64,000 bases of DNA from CAXBID01 sp963815305 (GTDB taxonomy: Bacteria; Bacteroidota; Bacteroidia; Flavobacteriales; Flavobacteriaceae): assembly GCA_963815305.1 (NCBI GenBank), contig CAWFFW010000001.1, positions 2,542,001 to 2,606,000 of the forward strand. The letters run 5' to 3'. Positions 8,898 through 17,703 of the stretch are shown here, in pieces. The notes under the pieces are model-generated. The model searched no databases and had not been told where the DNA came from. It saw only the letters and a program-made list of their open reading frames with translations. The stretch's first letter is position 1. Each line of letters begins with the position of its first letter. A program made the position numbers and the translations under genes.

Positions 8898-9881
8898 TTA
8901 AACGAGATAGAAGAAAGTAAATACAAATACCCATACTAAATCTACAAAGTGCCAGTATAAACCCACTTTTTCAACCATCTCATAATTTTTACGTTTTTCA
9001 TAAGTTCCTAAAACTACATTGAAGAAAATGATGATATTAATTATCACTCCTGAAAACACGTGAAATCCGTGAAATCCTGTTATAAAGAAAAAGAAGTCTG
9101 CAAATAGTGGGGAACCATATTCGTTAACATGAAGATTAGCGCCTTCAACAACTAGTTTTCCATTATCTTTTAATTGTTTTAAAGACTCCTCTCTAGACAA
9201 AACCGTCTTTTCACCAGCTTCGTTAATAATTTGAGTTCTAACTAACACGTTTTCATTAGCCTCTAAACCGCTTATCACTTGTTCAACCGAATACGTTGAT
9301 AAGCTACCTTCTGAAACAAACCATAATCCGTTTTTACTTTCATGTTGTACTCTATCTGCATGAGCATCGGTGACAACAAAATCTCTTAAAGCTACCCGGT
9401 GCCCATCAGTATCAACAAATTGTAAAATATTACCACCCCTAGTTTGAACAGCACCATAATCGCCTTTTATAAAGGTATTCCATTCCCAAGCTTGAGAGCC
9501 CACAAAAATCAAACCGCCTATAATCGTTAAAAACATATAAATGGTTACTTTACCTTTATCTAAATGATGACCTGCATCAACAGCTAACACCATCGTTACA
9601 GAAGACATAATAAGAACAAACGTCATAAAAGCCACATAGTACATGGGTGCATCTACACCATGTAAAAACGGAAAGTGAGTAAACACTTCATCGGCAATTG
9701 GCCATGCGTCAATAAATTTAAATCTTGAAAATCCATAGGCTGCTAAAAACCCTGAAAATGTTAATGCATCGGAAACAATGAAAAACCACATCATCATTTT
9801 ACCATAACTTGCTTTTAGCGGTTGGTTGCCTCCACCCCAAGCTTTACCTTCTGTTCCAGCATTTACAACTGTAGTACTCAT
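8898..9881 (-). CDS. Cytochrome c oxidase subunit III, long form with periplasmic insert
   Basis: Subunit III of a caa3/aa3-type oxidase: ADFFFFITGFHGFHVFSGVI and the closing YWHFVDLVWVFVFTFFYLV are diagnostic of the family. At 327 aa it is longer than the usual 200-270, because about 100 hydrophilic residues (roughly 130-235, from WEWNTFIKGDYG to HVNEYGSPL) are inserted between two membrane helices and would face the periplasm. The core helices flank the insert unbroken, so this is an insertion and not a fusion. It may contact Alternative Complex III, whose supercomplex with caa3 oxidase is known in Flavobacterium. That function for the insert is my inference. Confidence 0.93.
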   Translation of the reverse strand: MSTTVVNAGTEGKAWGGGNQPLKASYGKMMMWFFIVSDALTFSGFLAAYGFSRFKFIDAWPIADEVFTHFPFLHGVDAPMYYVAFMTFVLIMSSVTMVLAVDAGHHLDKGKVTIYMFLTIIGGLIFVGSQAWEWNTFIKGDYGAVQTRGGNILQFVDTDGHRVALRDFVVTDAHADRVQHESKNGLWFVSEGSLSTYSVEQVISGLEANENVLVRTQIINEAGEKTVLSREESLKQLKDNGKLVVEGANLHVNEYGSPLFADFFFFITGFHGFHVFSGVIINIIIFFNVVLGTYEKRKNYEMVEKVGLYWHFVDLVWVFVFTFFYLV

Positions 9882-9989
9882 ATGTAATGGTTATTTTTTA
9901 AAGTTGCACAAAAATAATCAATTTATTCATCTAATAAAACATCCCGCTTTAAAAATTAAAAACTTGAAATTAATCTAAGCTAAAAATTA

Positions 9990-10117
9990 TTTGGGCGTTC
10001 CCTTTTACTCATACCTGCCAGGTTTTTAAAACCTTGCAGGATCGCAAAAAGTCGGGCTTTCGGCAGTCGCTTCCTCCTATGTCGGCGAGCTCCAACAAGG
10101 CCTCAATCCCTAACGCA
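9990..10117. repeat. Dispersed intergenic element, copy 1
   Basis: The 291-base gap between the two subunit III-family genes holds a block that begins TTTGGGCGTTCCC, contains an inner hairpin (10014-10040, CCTGCCAGGTTT paired with AAACCTTGCAGG, one mismatch) and TCGGGCTTTCGGC, and ends CAATCCCTAACGCA. The opening and GGGCTT parts recur at 12656-12700. It is GC-richer than its surroundings and has no reading frame. I recognise this layout as a common flavobacterial interspersed element; no search was made. Confidence 0.6.
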
Positions 10118-10172
10118 CCTATCCGCCAAAACCCTAATAAAACAGTCCATTAAAAGCTTACTTGCTAAAAAA

Positions 10173-10754
10173 CTATCTTACAAAATATAAAAACAAAAAC
10201 AAATACACCCAAAGTATATCGATAAAATGCCAAAAGGTTGCAGCAAGATCAAAACCGAGTCTATTGGTGGCATCATACTTTTGTTTAAAATGATTATAAA
10301 TTACTACTAATAAGCAAATCAATCCAACAACAACGTGTAAAATATGCACTACAGCTATTAAATATATGTAAGACATGGTTACATTACTCGTTGGTCCTGT
10401 AAAATTGTAGCCCAAATCGATAATTTGCTGAAACCCTGAAAATTGATAAAAAATAAAAATAATGCCTAAAATAAAGGTGGTTAATAAGCCTATGGTAGTG
10501 AGCTGTCTATTATTATTTTTTAAAGCATTTTTCGCCATTAAAAATGTTAAACTACTTATTACAATAATCACTGTGCTGATTATAAAAGCATTGGGCAACT
10601 GAAAATCTTTCAACCAATCTGGTCTTGAGCTACTTACTACAAAAGCACTCGTCCAGCCAGCAAAAGACATGATAAGCGAAATAATACCAAACCACAGCAT
10701 CATTTTTTTAGCCCTATTATTTTTTTCTTCCTGAGTTCCTTGAGTTAAATCCAT
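10173..10754 (-). CDS. Heme-copper oxidase subunit III-family protein (short)
   Basis: A 193-residue, five-helix membrane protein of the cytochrome c/quinol oxidase subunit III family, with the typical C-terminal WHFIDILWVYLFLFLYFVR and the middle MSYIYLIAVVHILHVVVGL. It follows the heme O synthase gene by 2 bases, so the two are translated together. A second, longer subunit III-family gene follows after a 291-base gap that holds a dispersed repeat. Two adjacent subunit III-like genes are usual in Flavobacteriaceae; this shorter one is probably an accessory subunit of the same oxidase, since no second subunit I gene is present in the window. Confidence 0.9.
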   Translation of the reverse strand: MDLTQGTQEEKNNRAKKMMLWFGIISLIMSFAGWTSAFVVSSSRPDWLKDFQLPNAFIISTVIIVISSLTFLMAKNALKNNNRQLTTIGLLTTFILGIIFIFYQFSGFQQIIDLGYNFTGPTSNVTMSYIYLIAVVHILHVVVGLICLLVVIYNHFKQKYDATNRLGFDLAATFWHFIDILWVYLFLFLYFVR

Positions 10755-10756
10755 GG

Positions 10757-11650
10757 TTATCTTATAAATTTATCTATAACGTATACTATTTGTACCAGCG
10801 AAATATATGATACACTAACCAACATCAATTGTCGCGCTGCTTTTTCTGTCATTAATTTAAATAATCGAATGGCATAAAACAACATCCATAATCCCAAAAT
10901 AAAAACGATTCCCGCTGATATGATTGATAATTCTAAACGTCCTGTAAAACCAAAAACGGGTATTATTGAAACTATAACCGTCCAAATGGTATACATGATG
11001 GTTTGTACTGCAGTACCTTTATCTTGTTTCCCTGTTGGTAACATAAAAAATCCACCTTTTTTATAATCTTCAAACAAAAACCAACCAATAGCCCAAAAAT
11101 GTGGAAATTGCCAAAAAAACTGAAGCGCAAACAAGGTCCCTGGTTCAATACCAAAATCATCGGTGGCCGCAACCCAACCCAACATAAATGGAATAGCGCC
11201 AGGAATAGCACCAACAAATACAGCTAGTGGCGTTTTAGTTTTTAAAGGCGTGTAAACACAGGTATATAAAAATATAGAAATAGCACCAAACATAGCCGTT
11301 TGCTTGTTAATGGTGTACAAAATAATAATACCAGCGAGTGTGAACACCGTAGCAATTATAAAAGCCGTTTTAACAGACATACGTCCCGCAGGAATCGGTC
11401 TGTTTTTGGTACGATTCATCAACGCATCCAAATCTTTTTCTATAATTTGATTGAATGCATTGGATGCTCCTACCATAAAATAGCCACCTAAAGCTAATAA
11501 AATGAGCGTTTTAAAATCTACGGTTTCAACGCCCAATAAATAACCAGCAACTGATGAAAAAACCACACTTAATGCCAAACGCATTTTAGTGATTTCTTTA
11601 AAATCGTGAATTAAAGAAGGATTTTCTATGGCTATGTTTTTTCTACCCAA
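10757..11650 (-). CDS. ctaB: Protoheme IX farnesyltransferase (heme O synthase)
   Basis: UbiA-superfamily integral membrane enzyme that transfers a farnesyl group to heme b to make heme O, the precursor of heme A for the oxidase. The first aspartate-rich motif NAFNQIIEKDLDALMNRTKNRPIPAG and the second FLYTCVYTPLKTKTPLAVFVGAIPGAIP region are both intact. About nine helices are visible and the length (297 aa) is normal. It opens the group ctaB, subunit III-like, subunit III, subunit IV. No ctaA (heme A synthase) is seen in this window. Confidence is high because both motifs are family-specific. Confidence 0.96.
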   Translation of the reverse strand: MGRKNIAIENPSLIHDFKEITKMRLALSVVFSSVAGYLLGVETVDFKTLILLALGGYFMVGASNAFNQIIEKDLDALMNRTKNRPIPAGRMSVKTAFIIATVFTLAGIIILYTINKQTAMFGAISIFLYTCVYTPLKTKTPLAVFVGAIPGAIPFMLGWVAATDDFGIEPGTLFALQFFWQFPHFWAIGWFLFEDYKKGGFFMLPTGKQDKGTAVQTIMYTIWTVIVSIIPVFGFTGRLELSIISAGIVFILGLWMLFYAIRLFKLMTEKAARQLMLVSVSYISLVQIVYVIDKFIR

Positions 11651-11772
11651 AATCTTGTTTTACAACATCTTTATATTGCGAGTGCAAAGATACTCCATAA
11701 AAGCATTTTGAGCAATGCTAAGGCTGTTTTTAATATCTTTATAAAAGTTCTAATCTATTTTATTTAAATTTT

Positions 11773-12644
11773 ATTAAACTGTTTCGCTCTTTTTTAATTA
11801 TCACTTGTTTTTTTATTGGATTCTCAAACCATGCACAACGTAATTTTGATAATGTAAATATTGAAACCATAAAATTAACTGATAACACGTTTATACTAAT
11901 TGGTTCTGGTGGAAACATTGGAATTTCCATTGGCGATGACGGTGTTTTTATTATCGATAGCCAATTTGCACCTTTAACACCTAAAATTCTGGCTGCAATA
12001 AAACAGTTGAGCGAAAAGGATATTAAATTTTCAGCAAATACACATCAACATGGCGACCATAGTGGAGGGAATGAAAATATTTCAAAATTAGGGACCCATA
12101 TTATTGCCCATGACAATGTTTATAGCAGAATTAAATCTAATAGCCAACAATCTGATGCGGCGCTTCCTAATATTACTTTTAATGATAAATTAAGTCTTTA
12201 CATAAACGCAGAGCAAATACTTATTTTTCATGTTGATGCCGCGCATACCGATGGTGATTCAATGTTATATTTTACAGAAAGTAATGTATTACATACAGGT
12301 GATACTTATTTTAACGGACGTTACCCGTATATAGATATGAATACTGGGGAAGTGTTAATGGTTACATTGATGCCGTAAAAACTGGCTTAATGGTTATAGA
12401 TAAAAATACAAAAATAATTCCAAGGCACGAAAATTTATCAAACAAGGCTAAATATGAAATATTTTTAAAGATGTTGGAAACTACTAAAGCGACTGTTTTA
12501 ACTGAAATTGAAAAAGGCAAAACTGAGGAAGAAGTTGCTTCAAATACCAGTTTAACAAAAAAGTATGACGATTTAGATTATGGTTGTTGCTTTATTAATA
12601 GCGAAAAAATACGTCGTACATTTTATAAGAGTTTGAAAGCGTAA
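11773..12644 (+). pseudogene. Subclass B-type metallo-beta-lactamase fold hydrolase, frameshifted
   Basis: Plus-strand remnant of an exported MBL-fold hydrolase. The reading frame holds a signal peptide (LFRSFLIITCFFIGFSNHAQ), GSGGNIGISIGDDGVFIIDSQF, the zinc motif THQHGDHSGG, AAHTDGDSMLYF and NVLHTGDTYFNG. The first codon, where ATG is expected before AAACTGTTTCGC, is ATT (11773). At 12346-12349 a run of four G, where five would keep the frame, shifts translation. The intended frame then gives GSVNGYIDAVKTGLMVIDKN and continues to 12644. The usual PGHG loop is changed to PRHE by two G-to-A changes. With start loss, frameshift and motif decay together, I call it a pseudogene. A sequencing error could explain the frameshift alone. 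Confidence 0.8.
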
Positions 12645-13071
12645 TTGTTATTTAATTTGGGCGTTACCACTTCCTATAGCTATTGGAAAGTTGGGCTTGG
12701 TGTTTATCCTGAGCACATTCGAATTTTAAAAACTTTTTAAAACTGTATTACAGTTCGTCATTACGAGGAGTTTACGACGTGGTAATATTTTTATCAATTT
12801 AACCACATGGCCACAATATTTTCCAAATGTTTTGCAATGACGCAATCGTCTTAAAAGGATGGCTACAAGATTCCTAAAGCGGATAAATCTCTTGTAAACA
12901 GTCTTCTTTTTTTATTAATATAGTATCCCCTTAAATTCACAGATTAAAATACAGGCCAATAAAAATTAACTTATTTTTATTTGTTATATATGTATGTTAG
13001 CTACTCGCTTTATTTGATTTCTTTACAATTTTTCCATATGTTATTTGCATTGACATAACTCTGTCAAAAAG
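12645..13071. other. Gene-free spacer filled with dispersed repeat fragments
   Basis: No coding frame or RNA gene is visible in this 427-base stretch. It holds a second copy of the TTTGGGCGTT element (12656-12700), a TATCCTGAGCACATTCG fragment (12707-12723), and a palindromic unit at 12756-12842. That unit begins CGTCATTACGAGGAG and ends TTTTGCAATGACG, so its ends are inverted copies of each other. The rest is AT-rich and unremarkable. Confidence 0.55.
12656..12700. repeat. Dispersed intergenic element, copy 2 (truncated)
   Basis: Begins TTTGGGCGTTACCACTTCC, has a short central palindrome (ATAGCTAT) and continues AAAGTTGGGCTTGG. It matches the start and the GGGCTT part of the copy at 9990-10117, but the closing CAATCCCTAACGC is absent. 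Confidence 0.5.
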
Positions 13072-15171
13072 CTAATTATCAAAATACCAATTAAATAAAT
13101 CGGTTCTTAAACCAAAATTAAACCAAGTGGTACTATTTTTAAAGGTGTTAGCCGTGGTTGCTTCTGGGTTAAAATTTCTAACTGTAATATCAGTAAATAG
13201 TTTTAAATTTGAAGCAGGATTTATCATATAACCTGCTTGAAGATTTCCATTAAACACCTTTGCCTTATTACCTTGCCCAATTTCAACACCATTATCAAAA
13301 GGTCTGTCATTATAATTTCTATAAATATCACCACCATAGCTAAAATTATCAGTACCATCATTAAAATCTAAACCACGAACTCCAAAAATCAACTTAGCAT
13401 CGGCATACCATCTTTTATACTTATATCGACCAATTAATATAGCTTCACTAAAATTAGCACCCCATAAATGTGCCATAGGCTGGTTAAAATTCCCGAAGTT
13501 TAAAACAATGGTATTGTGCGAGTAGGTATATGGGCGCACTCTATTATATTCAAACTGAAGTAGCAAATTATCAACCTTAAACGTATTAAAACACTTAACA
13601 CCTATTTGATACCCAAACTTATTTTTCCAACTTTTCTCACCTGCTTTTACATCTGCTAATGAAAATTCATCCAAAACAAACTGACTGTAAATATTAATAT
13701 CATCATTCCACTTATACTTTGCCGAAGCACCTAAAATAGCATTTCCTGATGCTTGTCCTGTTTGAAATTCAATCGCTCTATAAAAAATAACAGGATTCAA
13801 ATAATTAATATCAAAACCTCTATCATTAGTATCTCGCCACATTACTGATTCAAACAAGCCTAAATTAAAACGTTTTGACACATTCCAACTTAAATAATGA
13901 TTTGCGATGTATTTAGTTAAAAACGCCCCATCTTCGGTAACTTCTGGTCGTACGTCTCTTAACCACATCCAAGTATTGGTGTATTTTATTTTCCAAAATT
14001 TGGTATTTAATTTTAAATACGGATGTGGACTCGTTACATCACTTAATAATAACGACCGATAGCCATCACCAATAAAATTCTTGCCATGTCCAAATTGGAC
14101 ATTTATAAATTTTGCTGGTGCATAAGACAAATAACCTTCTGCCACGGGATAATCATAAGAATTGGTTTTAAAACGCTTAGCGATACCGCGCCCTGGCACA
14201 ATAGCCGGATCTGGACCAAACGCTTTTAAGCTTTCAGAATAACGGTTTACGTAATCTGCAAAACGCCCTTGGCTTTCAAAAACGGATGCAAAAAAATTAA
14301 ATTTTTCCCCTAAACCACCTTGAACTACGAATCCCCTAGTATTGTTATAGGTTGAACTAAAATCAGCCTCGGTATCTTTTCCTACTTGTAAATCGAAAAC
14401 AGGATCGACCGTAAACCAATAGTCTTTACCTTGTAATTGCACCAAATGTTCATTCCAAAGTTTTCTTCCTACCCAGGTTTCCGTGTCCTTATATAATCGT
14501 TTTTTTTCGGCATCAAAATCATAATAGTTAGCTACATCTTCATAAACAAATGGTTTGGAAGCGGTATGACTATTAGTACCAACAAAATTCATATTTCTAT
14601 CAAACCGTGAATAGTCACTATGTGTAAATTGAATATTTAACTGACTTGAAAAACGTTTGTTTTTAAAAGTTTCCAAATCCTTATTTAGCTTATCATATTC
14701 TTTTTTTGACGCCTCTTCTAATTTAGAAATCTCCTTAATTTTAGTTATTTCTTTCGTCGTTTCCCCTTGATTCCCTAAAGGTATTTTAATAGCTGTAGAA
14801 TACTGTTTGTATGTGGCTTTTCCGTTGTAGGTTGCCGGTTTTATTTTTGGTAATATTGAAAATACACGCTTTACTTCAACGTTTAAATCGTCGTACATCG
14901 CGTCTACGTAAATCACTTTAAATTGTCCTGTAGTATCTACTTCAAAAAGTACCGTAGCTTCACCCCTGTATTTATCATCAATCGCTTTTTGAGGCACCTT
15001 AAAATGCTCATAAATATGGTTGTATATATTTCTATCAAAACACGTTTGTAATGAATCTATATCTACCGTTTCACAATTTGGAAAAACGGGTGGTTTTTCA
15101 TTATAAAAATTATTTTGAGCATAATTATGGTATTGAACTAGAAGTAGGCATAGTACAATGAATTGCTTCAT
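13072..15171 (-). CDS. Outer membrane beta-barrel protein with N-terminal TonB-C-like domain (Wzi/RemB-like)
   Basis: A 699-residue exported protein. A signal peptide (MKQFIVLCLLLVQYHNYAQ) is followed by a domain of about 120 residues resembling the TonB C-terminal fold (GEATVLFEVDTTGQFKVIYV and IKPATYNGKATYKQYSTAIKIP). A short coiled coil follows (about 145-175), then a large region of amphipathic strands typical of a Wzi-type capsule or gliding-associated barrel (GHGKNFIGDGYRSLLLSD, VIFYRAIEFQTGQASGNA, DEFSLADVKAGEKSW). The end, TWFNFGLRTDLFNWYFDN, is strand-like and aromatic. I think it belongs with proteins called RemB in gliding Flavobacteriia, but cannot confirm this. It stands alone between intergenic repeats. 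Confidence 0.65.
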   Translation of the reverse strand: MKQFIVLCLLLVQYHNYAQNNFYNEKPPVFPNCETVDIDSLQTCFDRNIYNHIYEHFKVPQKAIDDKYRGEATVLFEVDTTGQFKVIYVDAMYDDLNVEVKRVFSILPKIKPATYNGKATYKQYSTAIKIPLGNQGETTKEITKIKEISKLEEASKKEYDKLNKDLETFKNKRFSSQLNIQFTHSDYSRFDRNMNFVGTNSHTASKPFVYEDVANYYDFDAEKKRLYKDTETWVGRKLWNEHLVQLQGKDYWFTVDPVFDLQVGKDTEADFSSTYNNTRGFVVQGGLGEKFNFFASVFESQGRFADYVNRYSESLKAFGPDPAIVPGRGIAKRFKTNSYDYPVAEGYLSYAPAKFINVQFGHGKNFIGDGYRSLLLSDVTSPHPYLKLNTKFWKIKYTNTWMWLRDVRPEVTEDGAFLTKYIANHYLSWNVSKRFNLGLFESVMWRDTNDRGFDINYLNPVIFYRAIEFQTGQASGNAILGASAKYKWNDDINIYSQFVLDEFSLADVKAGEKSWKNKFGYQIGVKCFNTFKVDNLLLQFEYNRVRPYTYSHNTIVLNFGNFNQPMAHLWGANFSEAILIGRYKYKRWYADAKLIFGVRGLDFNDGTDNFSYGGDIYRNYNDRPFDNGVEIGQGNKAKVFNGNLQAGYMINPASNLKLFTDITVRNFNPEATTANTFKNSTTWFNFGLRTDLFNWYFDN

Positions 15172-15532
15172 GATGTTATTGTGAATTGATTGAAAGCTGA
15201 AAGATACTATATTTTTTAGATTAGTAAATGAATAAAATAATTTCTTGAAACCAACTATCTTCGAGTCTGATCCATAGCGGTATTCGGCTTGTTTCGTTTT
15301 GAAAAAAGTTCAAAAATAAAAATTCTTTTATTTAGATCTCCGTTTTCACGGGAATGATAATTTCAACGGAAACCTCGAGGCAGAGCCTCGAGAAATTCTT
15401 TTCGATTAAAACGTTTAGTTACATGGAGCTAAAATGATTTATTAATGTGAATATGAAATAAATTCAGGTCAATAAAAAACCGCTATCACTCATTATGATA
15501 ACGGTTTTAATTATATAAAATAATATGTTCTT
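15172..15532. other. Intergenic spacer with degraded repeats and a terminator
   Basis: This 361-base gap has no gene. Around 15339-15360 lies CCGTTTTCACGGGAATGATA, a short palindrome of a dispersed kind, followed at 15372-15391 by a GC-rich palindrome CCTCGAGGCAGAGCCTCGAG. The terminator of the TonB-like gene occupies 15476-15508. Confidence 0.5.
15476..15508 (-). terminator. Terminator of the TonB-like gene
   Basis: A 13-bp stem with one mismatch (AAAACCGCTATCA / TGATAACGGTTTT) around a 7-nt loop, followed on the minus strand by a T run, 24 bases after the stop at 15533. Confidence 0.8.
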
Positions 15533-16330
15533 TTAATTTTGCACTTGAAATATAATAGGTAAATAGTAAATAACACCAACATTTTTATTTTGCTGTTTGC
15601 CTGGTGTCATTTCTGGTATAATATTAATAACACGTTCTGCTTCTTTTTCTAATTCAGGATGTGCTCCATCTACCCTTATATCCGTAACAAGACCTGTTTT
15701 GTCAATTTTAAACTGCGTCCGAATGGTTTGTCTTCCTGAAAGCCCTAACGTGCTTCCTAAATTAGTGTCAAACTTTCTTTGAACCAGCTTAGTAATTTTA
15801 TCAGACATACATTTACGCTTATCATCGTTTGTTTTTTCATTTTCGCAACCTGGGTAGATGGGAACTACTTCAACAAAATTAACTGGTATATCAACTATTG
15901 TTTCTATTTTATCCACTACTATATCTTTTGGATTTATGGGACTGTCTGAAGTTGTATTTTGCTCACTTGTAATTAATTCAACAATCTCTTTCATTTCAAA
16001 ATCATTATCAACTTCCTTAATTTTATTAGTCAATAAGACCTTTTTATTGACTTTGGGTTTAATCTCAGCTTTTGGCTCTTCATAAATTTTAAAATTTTCA
16101 ATAGGTACTTCAATCACTGGATCATAAATTACAAAATCATCATCAAAATGATTTGCTGAAGTTTCAAATGTCATTTCAAAAAGACCAAATACAGCCAATA
16201 AACAAACAATTAACCCAACCTGAAAGTAGAGGGTTGAGTTTTTTTGTAAATTTACATCATGCTTTTGCGATTTTTTCACGATTTCCTCATTTTGCCGAAT
16301 GGGTTCGTGAGCTTTTTTAAGATTGCTCAT
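15533..16330 (-). CDS. TonB-family protein (paralog without proline-rich linker)
   Basis: Probable energy transducer that would couple the inner-membrane ExbBD motor to outer-membrane receptors. It has a cytoplasmic N-terminus, one transmembrane helix (STLYFQVGLIVCLLAVFGLFEM) and a TonB C-terminal domain (GRQTIRTQFKIDKTGLVTDI to YYLPIIFQVQN). The last 100 residues closely resemble those of the next upstream gene. The linker is acidic and lysine-rich but has no run of prolines, unlike its neighbour. I chose the ATG at 16330 (MSNLKKAHEP); the frame is open for 48 more codons upstream, but that part runs through two hairpins and is not protein-like. ExbB/ExbD genes are not in the window. Confidence 0.85.
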   Translation of the reverse strand: MSNLKKAHEPIRQNEEIVKKSQKHDVNLQKNSTLYFQVGLIVCLLAVFGLFEMTFETSANHFDDDFVIYDPVIEVPIENFKIYEEPKAEIKPKVNKKVLLTNKIKEVDNDFEMKEIVELITSEQNTTSDSPINPKDIVVDKIETIVDIPVNFVEVVPIYPGCENEKTNDDKRKCMSDKITKLVQRKFDTNLGSTLGLSGRQTIRTQFKIDKTGLVTDIRVDGAHPELEKEAERVINIIPEMTPGKQQNKNVGVIYYLPIIFQVQN

Positions 16331-16389
16331 AATTATTATAGTTAAAATGTTAATATTATGATAAAGTCGCAATAAGCATACCAAAAAAG

Positions 16390-16419
16390 AAATCCCGTTA
16401 CATGGATGTAACGGGATTT
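16390..16419 (-). terminator. Hairpin between the two TonB genes (second terminator-like stem)
   Basis: A 14-bp perfect stem AAATCCCGTTACAT / ATGTAACGGGATTT with a 2-nt loop and TTTCTTTTTT after it on the minus strand. It lies 60 bases upstream of the TonB-like start at 16330, so it could attenuate that gene. Confidence 0.6.
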
Positions 16420-16471
16420 TATGCGCTTCTCCCAAAACTGCTAAAACAGGTTCGGTAGCTTCGAAGTAGAA

Positions 16472-16518
16472 CAAATAAAAATCCCCGATAACTATGAGTT
16501 ATCGGGGATTTTTATTTG
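16472..16518. terminator. Strong bidirectional terminator after the TonB gene
   Basis: A 22-bp perfect inverted repeat around the 3-nt loop ATG, with core ATCCCCGATAACT / AGTTATCGGGGAT and T-rich outer arms. It begins 18 bases after the stop of the TonB gene at 16537. Confidence 0.85.
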
Positions 16519-16536
16519 TGAATAGTCATTATCTTT

Positions 16537-17256
16537 TTAATCTTGCACTTGAAAAATAATAGGTAACGAATAGGGCACTGTTACTGCTTTTCCTCTTTGT
16601 TTTCCTGGTTTCATTTTAGGCAACATATTAATAACTCTAGTGGCTTCTTTTTCTAAACCTGGGTGAGGTGCTCTGGCACGTACACCAATAATACTTCCTG
16701 TTTTATCAATTTTAAATATGACGTTAATACGTTGTCTTCCTGATAAACCTAAATCTGAAGCTAACTCTGTATTAAATTTTCTGTTAACAAATTGTGATAT
16801 TTTCTCAGACATACATGCTTTTTTAGCATTATTATCTCCGCCTTCACATCCTGGAAAAACTGGTACATTTTCAATAACTGCAAATGGTACCTCAATATCT
16901 TCTTCAACCTCATCAACCACAACTTGTTCTACTTCAACAATTTCAGTTTCTTGATCTGCTTCTGTAGATTCTATAACCGTTTCTTCAACTTCCACTTCGT
17001 CTTCAACAATTTCAATAACTTCTGGTGCTGCTGGCGGTGGCGGTGGTGGTGGTGGTGTTAATTCTTGTTGAGTAATTGGAATTTCCTCTTCTAACTCATC
17101 ATCTAAATTCAACATTCCGATATCAATATCCGACTTATCATACGTTTTGTAATTGATTGCATAATTTGTTAAAAACAACATTAATGCTAAACCAATTGCG
17201 AAAAAAAGTGAACTATTACGTCCAACATTTGCTTTTGGGTTTTTTTTAGGCTCCAT
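16537..17256 (-). CDS. Energy transducer TonB
   Basis: Inner-membrane TonB-type protein. After a short cytoplasmic tail there is one helix (SSLFFAIGLALMLFLTNYAI). A periplasmic linker follows with a run of eight prolines after QQELTP, then a long acidic stretch rich in Val and Glu (about 75-125). The C-terminal domain of about 100 residues has the conserved VPVFPGCEG, SGRQRINVIFKIDKTG and YSLPIIFQVQD. It probably energises TonB-dependent receptors such as the one at 33945-36572. The downstream paralog (15533-16330) shares the C-terminal domain. It follows the VanZ gene by 69 bases and is closed by a strong terminator. Confidence 0.93.
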   Translation of the reverse strand: MEPKKNPKANVGRNSSLFFAIGLALMLFLTNYAINYKTYDKSDIDIGMLNLDDELEEEIPITQQELTPPPPPPPPAAPEVIEIVEDEVEVEETVIESTEADQETEIVEVEQVVVDEVEEDIEVPFAVIENVPVFPGCEGGDNNAKKACMSEKISQFVNRKFNTELASDLGLSGRQRINVIFKIDKTGSIIGVRARAPHPGLEKEATRVINMLPKMKPGKQRGKAVTVPYSLPIIFQVQD

Positions 17257-17325
17257 AATCTTATTGTCTTATTGTTTTACTCAGGACTGCTAAAATAACT
17301 ATTTATTTGTCAAAAAAGCAAGCCT

Positions 17326-17703
17326 TTATATTTTTTTAATACCAATGTTATCTTTTGATACTATAATTATAACAGCAATTAACGCTCCAGATGTGTTTGC
17401 TATAACATCATAAACATCTAACGCCCGATAGTCTGTTAACATACCCTGCAATACTTCAATAATTATACCAAAAATAACGGAACCTATTGATGCATAGAGT
17501 ATTGCTTTTATTTTTGTGAAATTAAAGCTGTAAACACATGTAACAAACCACAATAGGGTTAACAGAAAATAGGCTAAAAAATGAAATATTTTATCTGCAA
17601 AACTTACATCAACCTCTGGAATATATTCAGTCTGAATAAAGCTTGCATAAATTAAGACTCCAGAATAAATTAATGCTGCAAATAATGCTAATTTTTTAAG
17701 CAC
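17326..17703 (-). CDS. VanZ-family membrane protein
   Basis: A 125-residue protein with about four membrane helices. The conserved VanZ-like motif DKIFHFLAYFLLTLLW (about residues 41-56) and the later FGIIIEVLQGMLTDYRALDVYDVIANTSGALIA both fit the family. VanZ proteins are linked to low-level teicoplanin resistance in enterococci, but the role of the Bacteroidota homologs is not known. Its start overlaps the end of gcvH by 8 bases, a conserved arrangement that indicates co-translation rather than shared function. Family assignment is good, function is unassigned. Confidence 0.88.
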   Translation of the reverse strand: MLKKLALFAALIYSGVLIYASFIQTEYIPEVDVSFADKIFHFLAYFLLTLLWFVTCVYSFNFTKIKAILYASIGSVIFGIIIEVLQGMLTDYRALDVYDVIANTSGALIAVIIIVSKDNIGIKKI

